From: Geofilum rubicundum JCM 15548
Lineage (GTDB): Bacteria > Bacteroidota > Bacteroidia > Bacteroidales > Marinilabiliaceae
Assembly: GCF_000974365.1 (NCBI RefSeq)
Contig: NZ_BAZW01000045.1
Location: forward strand, 1-34,613
Length of the DNA: 34,613 nucleotides
Reading direction: 5' to 3'
Below are positions 31,787-34,613 of this stretch, piece by piece. The position numbers were made by a program, and so were the translations under genes. Below the pieces are notes generated by a model that saw only the letters and a list, made by a program, of their open reading frames with translations, did no database searches and had not been told where the DNA came from. Position 1 is the first letter of the stretch; each line of letters begins with the position of its first letter.

Positions 31787-34613
31787 TTAAGCCTTGCGGT
31801 ACAAAAAATAATAGCAAAGGGGAATGAAGTAAAGGCTGACGAAAGTGCCCAAGACCATGCCCCCGATAACGGTCAGTGCCAAAGGTCGTTGCAGCTCACT
31901 GCCCATGCCGGTGCCCCAAAGCACCGGTAACAAAGCCAGGATGGTGGTCACACTGGTCATGATGATGGGTTTGAGTCGTCGGTGTCCGCCCTCTTTGATG
32001 GCGGCCACCAGGGGCATGCCCGACCGGTAAAGCCGGTTGATGGTATCCACTTTTAGGATGGAATCATTGACCACAATACCGCTCATTACCACAATCCCAA
32101 TCATGGCCATCACATTGATGCTTCCCCCGAAGAGCCATAAGAGGAATAGAGCGCCTGACACATCCAGAGGTACCTCCAGTAAAAGAATGACGGGCTGACG
32201 CAGCGACTCGAACTGGGCGGCCAGAATGAAATAGAGCAGGACCAGGGAAATCAGCAGGATGATGGCCAGATCGGTCACCATTTTGCGGGACTCGAACCAG
32301 CTGCCTGAGAAACTTACATCGGTATTGAACTGCGTAAAGAGCAGGTGGCTGATTTCATTCATCACTTCGCTCATGGCGCCTTCCGGCTTTTGCTCGATGT
32401 TAATGGGGACAAAAACGCCACCGCTGCCACCATGCAGCACCTTGTAATCTTTTATATCTACTTTGTAGAGTAGGGCACTGACCGGAATTTCCACCTGGGT
32501 CCGGTTCATGACCTTGATCTCATCCAGCAGACGGTTGACCGGAATGGGGGTGTGGCCGATGACCATGGGCACGTATTGGGAGCCGGTGTGCAGCACGCCC
32601 ACATGCCAGGCGTTTAGCGATGAGCGCAGGCGGTTGATTAAGACTTGATAATCTACATCATAGAGCGTCATCATTTCCGTGCGAACCCGTAACTCCGCAT
32701 AGTCTTCTGAAGCAGGAGGAAAAAGATCCGAATGGGGGAATTTCATCTTCAAAGCCGCCACCATCTCCCCCGACCTGGACAAGTCCGGGATGCCTTCCGG
32801 ACTCTGGTCGCTCAAGTGCAGCACCAGTTCTGCCTCCTCGTTGCTGAACAGCTTTTCGAATACCGTCTCGGGCCATGAAAAGGACCACAGGGCCTCCGGC
32901 CACTGCTCCGTAAGATAGGCCGAAAGATGTTCCTTGAGTTCAGTTACCCCGGCGGGTGTGGCACATTTGAAATACAAGCTGGCTTCCGAAACCGACTGGT
33001 CCATATCCTTATGCAGCACAAAATTCTGTGAGCCGGTATAACTGTTGCTAAACTCGGCATAATCGGCTGCCACCTGTTTCAGCAAATTCACCCGTCGGAT
33101 ATTCTCCTCAATATGAATCCCCGCATTCCAGTCCAGCTCCAAAAAAACATCGTCATGCGTAAAGGTCGGGAATTGCTCCTTTTTCATATTCCATCCCAGA
33201 AACAAGCCGGGAAGAAGTAAGCCCAGGAACGCTATAAAAAACAGCCGGCGGTGGCGAAACACGCGGTCAAAGCCCCGTTCATACAAATCTTCCGTCTTAA
33301 AAAGATTGATGCGCTCCAGCATCCGCGTCACTTTTCCCTTGTGATGTTCCACTTGTGGTCCCGCAGGATGGAACAAATGGTACAAAACCGGAATCAGCGT
33401 GATGGAAACCAAAAGAGAAGCCACCAGTCCGATGCCCACAGCCATCGCCTGATCATAAAATAAGGCCCCGGCCATGCCGCTGATAAAAACCAGCGGCACA
33501 AATACCGCACAGGTGGTCAGTACCGAAGAAATGAGCGGGCGAATCACCTCGTTGGTGCCCCGGACACAGGCCGTGGCCAGATCGTCACCCTTTTCGCGGT
33601 AATGGGTGATGTTATCAATCACAATAATGGAATTATCAATGATCATCCCGATACCCAGTATGAGTCCCGACAACGAAATGATGTTGATGGAGAGGCCTGT
33701 CAGGTGAAAAAACAGCAAACTCACCACCAGCGAAACCGGAACAGAAATACCAATCAGCCAGGGAGAGCGCGCATCGCGAAGGAAAAAGAAAAGAATGATA
33801 AAAGCCAGCAGGCCCCCAAAAATCAGGTTGGTTTGCAAATTACGGATGGAATAGTCCAAAATGGCGGTCTGGTCCCTGACTATTTCAAAATGCACCCCTT
33901 CATAGTTGTTTTTGAAATGATCCAGCAGACTTTCTGTCTTTTCCTTCAACTCATCCATGCGGGCATCGGCCTGTTTGATCACGGCCAATGAAAGCGCCGG
34001 AATGCCGTTGTGCAGAAAGACACCCTCCTGTTTTTTGGGGCGCAGTTGCACCTCTGCCAAATCTTCCAGCTTCATCATCCGGTCGCCCACCCGCAAACGT
34101 ATGTTTTTGACATCTTCCACCGTGCGCAGGTGGTTGCTGAAGCGAATATTAAAGCGGTACTGTCCATCAGCCACCGAAATAGAGCCCATCGACAAATTGT
34201 TCTTCTGCAGAGCCTCCTCAATAAGGCCATGCGTAATCCCCAGGGAGCGGAGCAAATGATCGTCGGGTTGGATGTAAAGCTCCGGCTCCAGGTGCCCAGT
34301 TACATCCACCATGGCAATCTCCGGCAATTGCTCCAAACGCTTAATGAGCACCGAGCGGGTCAAATCACTCAAGGCCATAAAATTCACCGGATCCTTATCG
34401 TCCATCCAAATATTGACGTAAAACACCGGCAAATCCGAAGCCGAAGCCTTGATAATGGCCGGGCGTTCCATATCGGCAGGCTGGCTGCGCAAGGCCTCAT
34501 CCGTCTTTTCGTTCACATCAATAAAAGCATAATTCACATCGGCGCCATAGGCAAATCGTAAATTCAGAAGGGCCCTGCCGTCGAAACTTTCCGACTGGAT
34601 ATGGTCCAGTTTA
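31787..34613 (-). CDS. RND efflux transporter permease (AcrB/CzcA-like), 5' end outside the window
   Basis: Inner-membrane proton-driven pump of the RND superfamily. The frame is open to the window edge (KLDHIQSESFDGRALLNLRF just before the GTG at 34537), so perhaps 70-80 N-terminal residues are missing. Marks are the first periplasmic loop (LPEIAMVDVTGHLEPELYIQ), helix 4 with GIGMIIDNSIIVIDNITHYR (one Asp where AcrB has two), and the following CVRGTNEVIRPLISSVLTTC and FVPLVFISGMAGALF. Late helix 10 is MIGIVVMSGIVVNDSILKVD, with Asn-Asp and a nearby Lys in place of the AcrB Lys-Asn pair. Length (about 942 residues visible) is normal. The tolC-like gene downstream supplies an outer-membrane duct. 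The substrate is not predictable. Confidence 0.92.
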   Translation of the reverse strand, partial: KLDHIQSESFDGRALLNLRFAYGADVNYAFIDVNEKTDEALRSQPADMERPAIIKASASDLPVFYVNIWMDDKDPVNFMALSDLTRSVLIKRLEQLPEIAMVDVTGHLEPELYIQPDDHLLRSLGITHGLIEEALQKNNLSMGSISVADGQYRFNIRFSNHLRTVEDVKNIRLRVGDRMMKLEDLAEVQLRPKKQEGVFLHNGIPALSLAVIKQADARMDELKEKTESLLDHFKNNYEGVHFEIVRDQTAILDYSIRNLQTNLIFGGLLAFIILFFFLRDARSPWLIGISVPVSLVVSLLFFHLTGLSINIISLSGLILGIGMIIDNSIIVIDNITHYREKGDDLATACVRGTNEVIRPLISSVLTTCAVFVPLVFISGMAGALFYDQAMAVGIGLVASLLVSITLIPVLYHLFHPAGPQVEHHKGKVTRMLERINLFKTEDLYERGFDRVFRHRRLFFIAFLGLLLPGLFLGWNMKKEQFPTFTHDDVFLELDWNAGIHIEENIRRVNLLKQVAADYAEFSNSYTGSQNFVLHKDMDQSVSEASLYFKCATPAGVTELKEHLSAYLTEQWPEALWSFSWPETVFEKLFSNEEAELVLHLSDQSPEGIPDLSRSGEMVAALKMKFPHSDLFPPASEDYAELRVRTEMMTLYDVDYQVLINRLRSSLNAWHVGVLHTGSQYVPMVIGHTPIPVNRLLDEIKVMNRTQVEIPVSALLYKVDIKDYKVLHGGSGGVFVPINIEQKPEGAMSEVMNEISHLLFTQFNTDVSFSGSWFESRKMVTDLAIILLISLVLLYFILAAQFESLRQPVILLLEVPLDVSGALFLLWLFGGSINVMAMIGIVVMSGIVVNDSILKVDTINRLYRSGMPLVAAIKEGGHRRLKPIIMTSVTTILALLPVLWGTGMGSELQRPLALTVIGGMVLGTFVSLYFIPLCYYFLYRKA

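Overview
The window looks like chromosome from an anaerobic or marine member of the Bacteroidota, probably near Marinilabiliales. The case rests on a SusC/SusD pair, an HmuSTUV-type heme-utilisation cluster, Bacteroidota-style promoter elements (TTTG about 20 bases before TAnnTTTG), almost no Shine-Dalgarno sequences, and lipoproteins with short lipoboxes. The taxonomic call is an inference from gene content only.

Layout. (1) 1-6009, plus strand: a CobN/BchH-type chelatase (HmuS-like, 5' end outside the window), a membrane protein (HmuT-like), a TolQ/ExbB-type proton channel (HmuU-like) and a DUF2149 protein (HmuV-like), together an energised heme or tetrapyrrole handling operon. (2) 6010-8450: a scarred accessory region with a truncated copy of a HigA-type antitoxin, the C-terminal remnant of an outer-membrane beta-barrel gene, and an intact GNAT-like toxin / HigA-type antitoxin pair. 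(3) 8414-15718, minus strand: a type I restriction-modification operon, hsdM - ATPase/winged-helix regulator - hsdS - hsdR. The regulator carries a 10-bp tandem repeat, and a 37-bp piece resembling hsdM lies just beyond the end of hsdR. (4) 15919-16202: tRNA-Ser(GGA) and tRNA-Trp(CCA) on the minus strand bound the accessory region. (5) 16497-22946: a lone lipoprotein with helical repeats, then a SusC/SusD pair preceded by operator-like repeats. (6) 23002-28560: a MORN/YwqK-TonB hybrid protein, divergent from an outer-membrane porin plus a complete glycine-betaine/proline-type ABC importer (proVWX), which suggests compatible-solute uptake across both membranes. (7) 28609-34613, minus strand: an RND efflux pump (5' end outside the window), a GT39-like membrane glycosyltransferase and a TolC-family outer-membrane channel in one tight transcription unit.

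Four otherwise well-conserved genes (hmuS, hmuV, susD and the glycosyltransferase) are each broken by one apparent missing base, and each break is at or beside a short homopolymer. The shared direction and context suggest base-call or assembly errors rather than four independent gene deaths, so each pair of fragments should be read as one gene until the raw data are checked.

The most interesting biology is in the accessory block: a possible phase-variable switch inside the restriction operon, and two short 'allele footprints' (HigA and hsdM) whose differences from the intact copies are nearly all synonymous. That points to exchange with homologous loci rather than decay of local duplicates.
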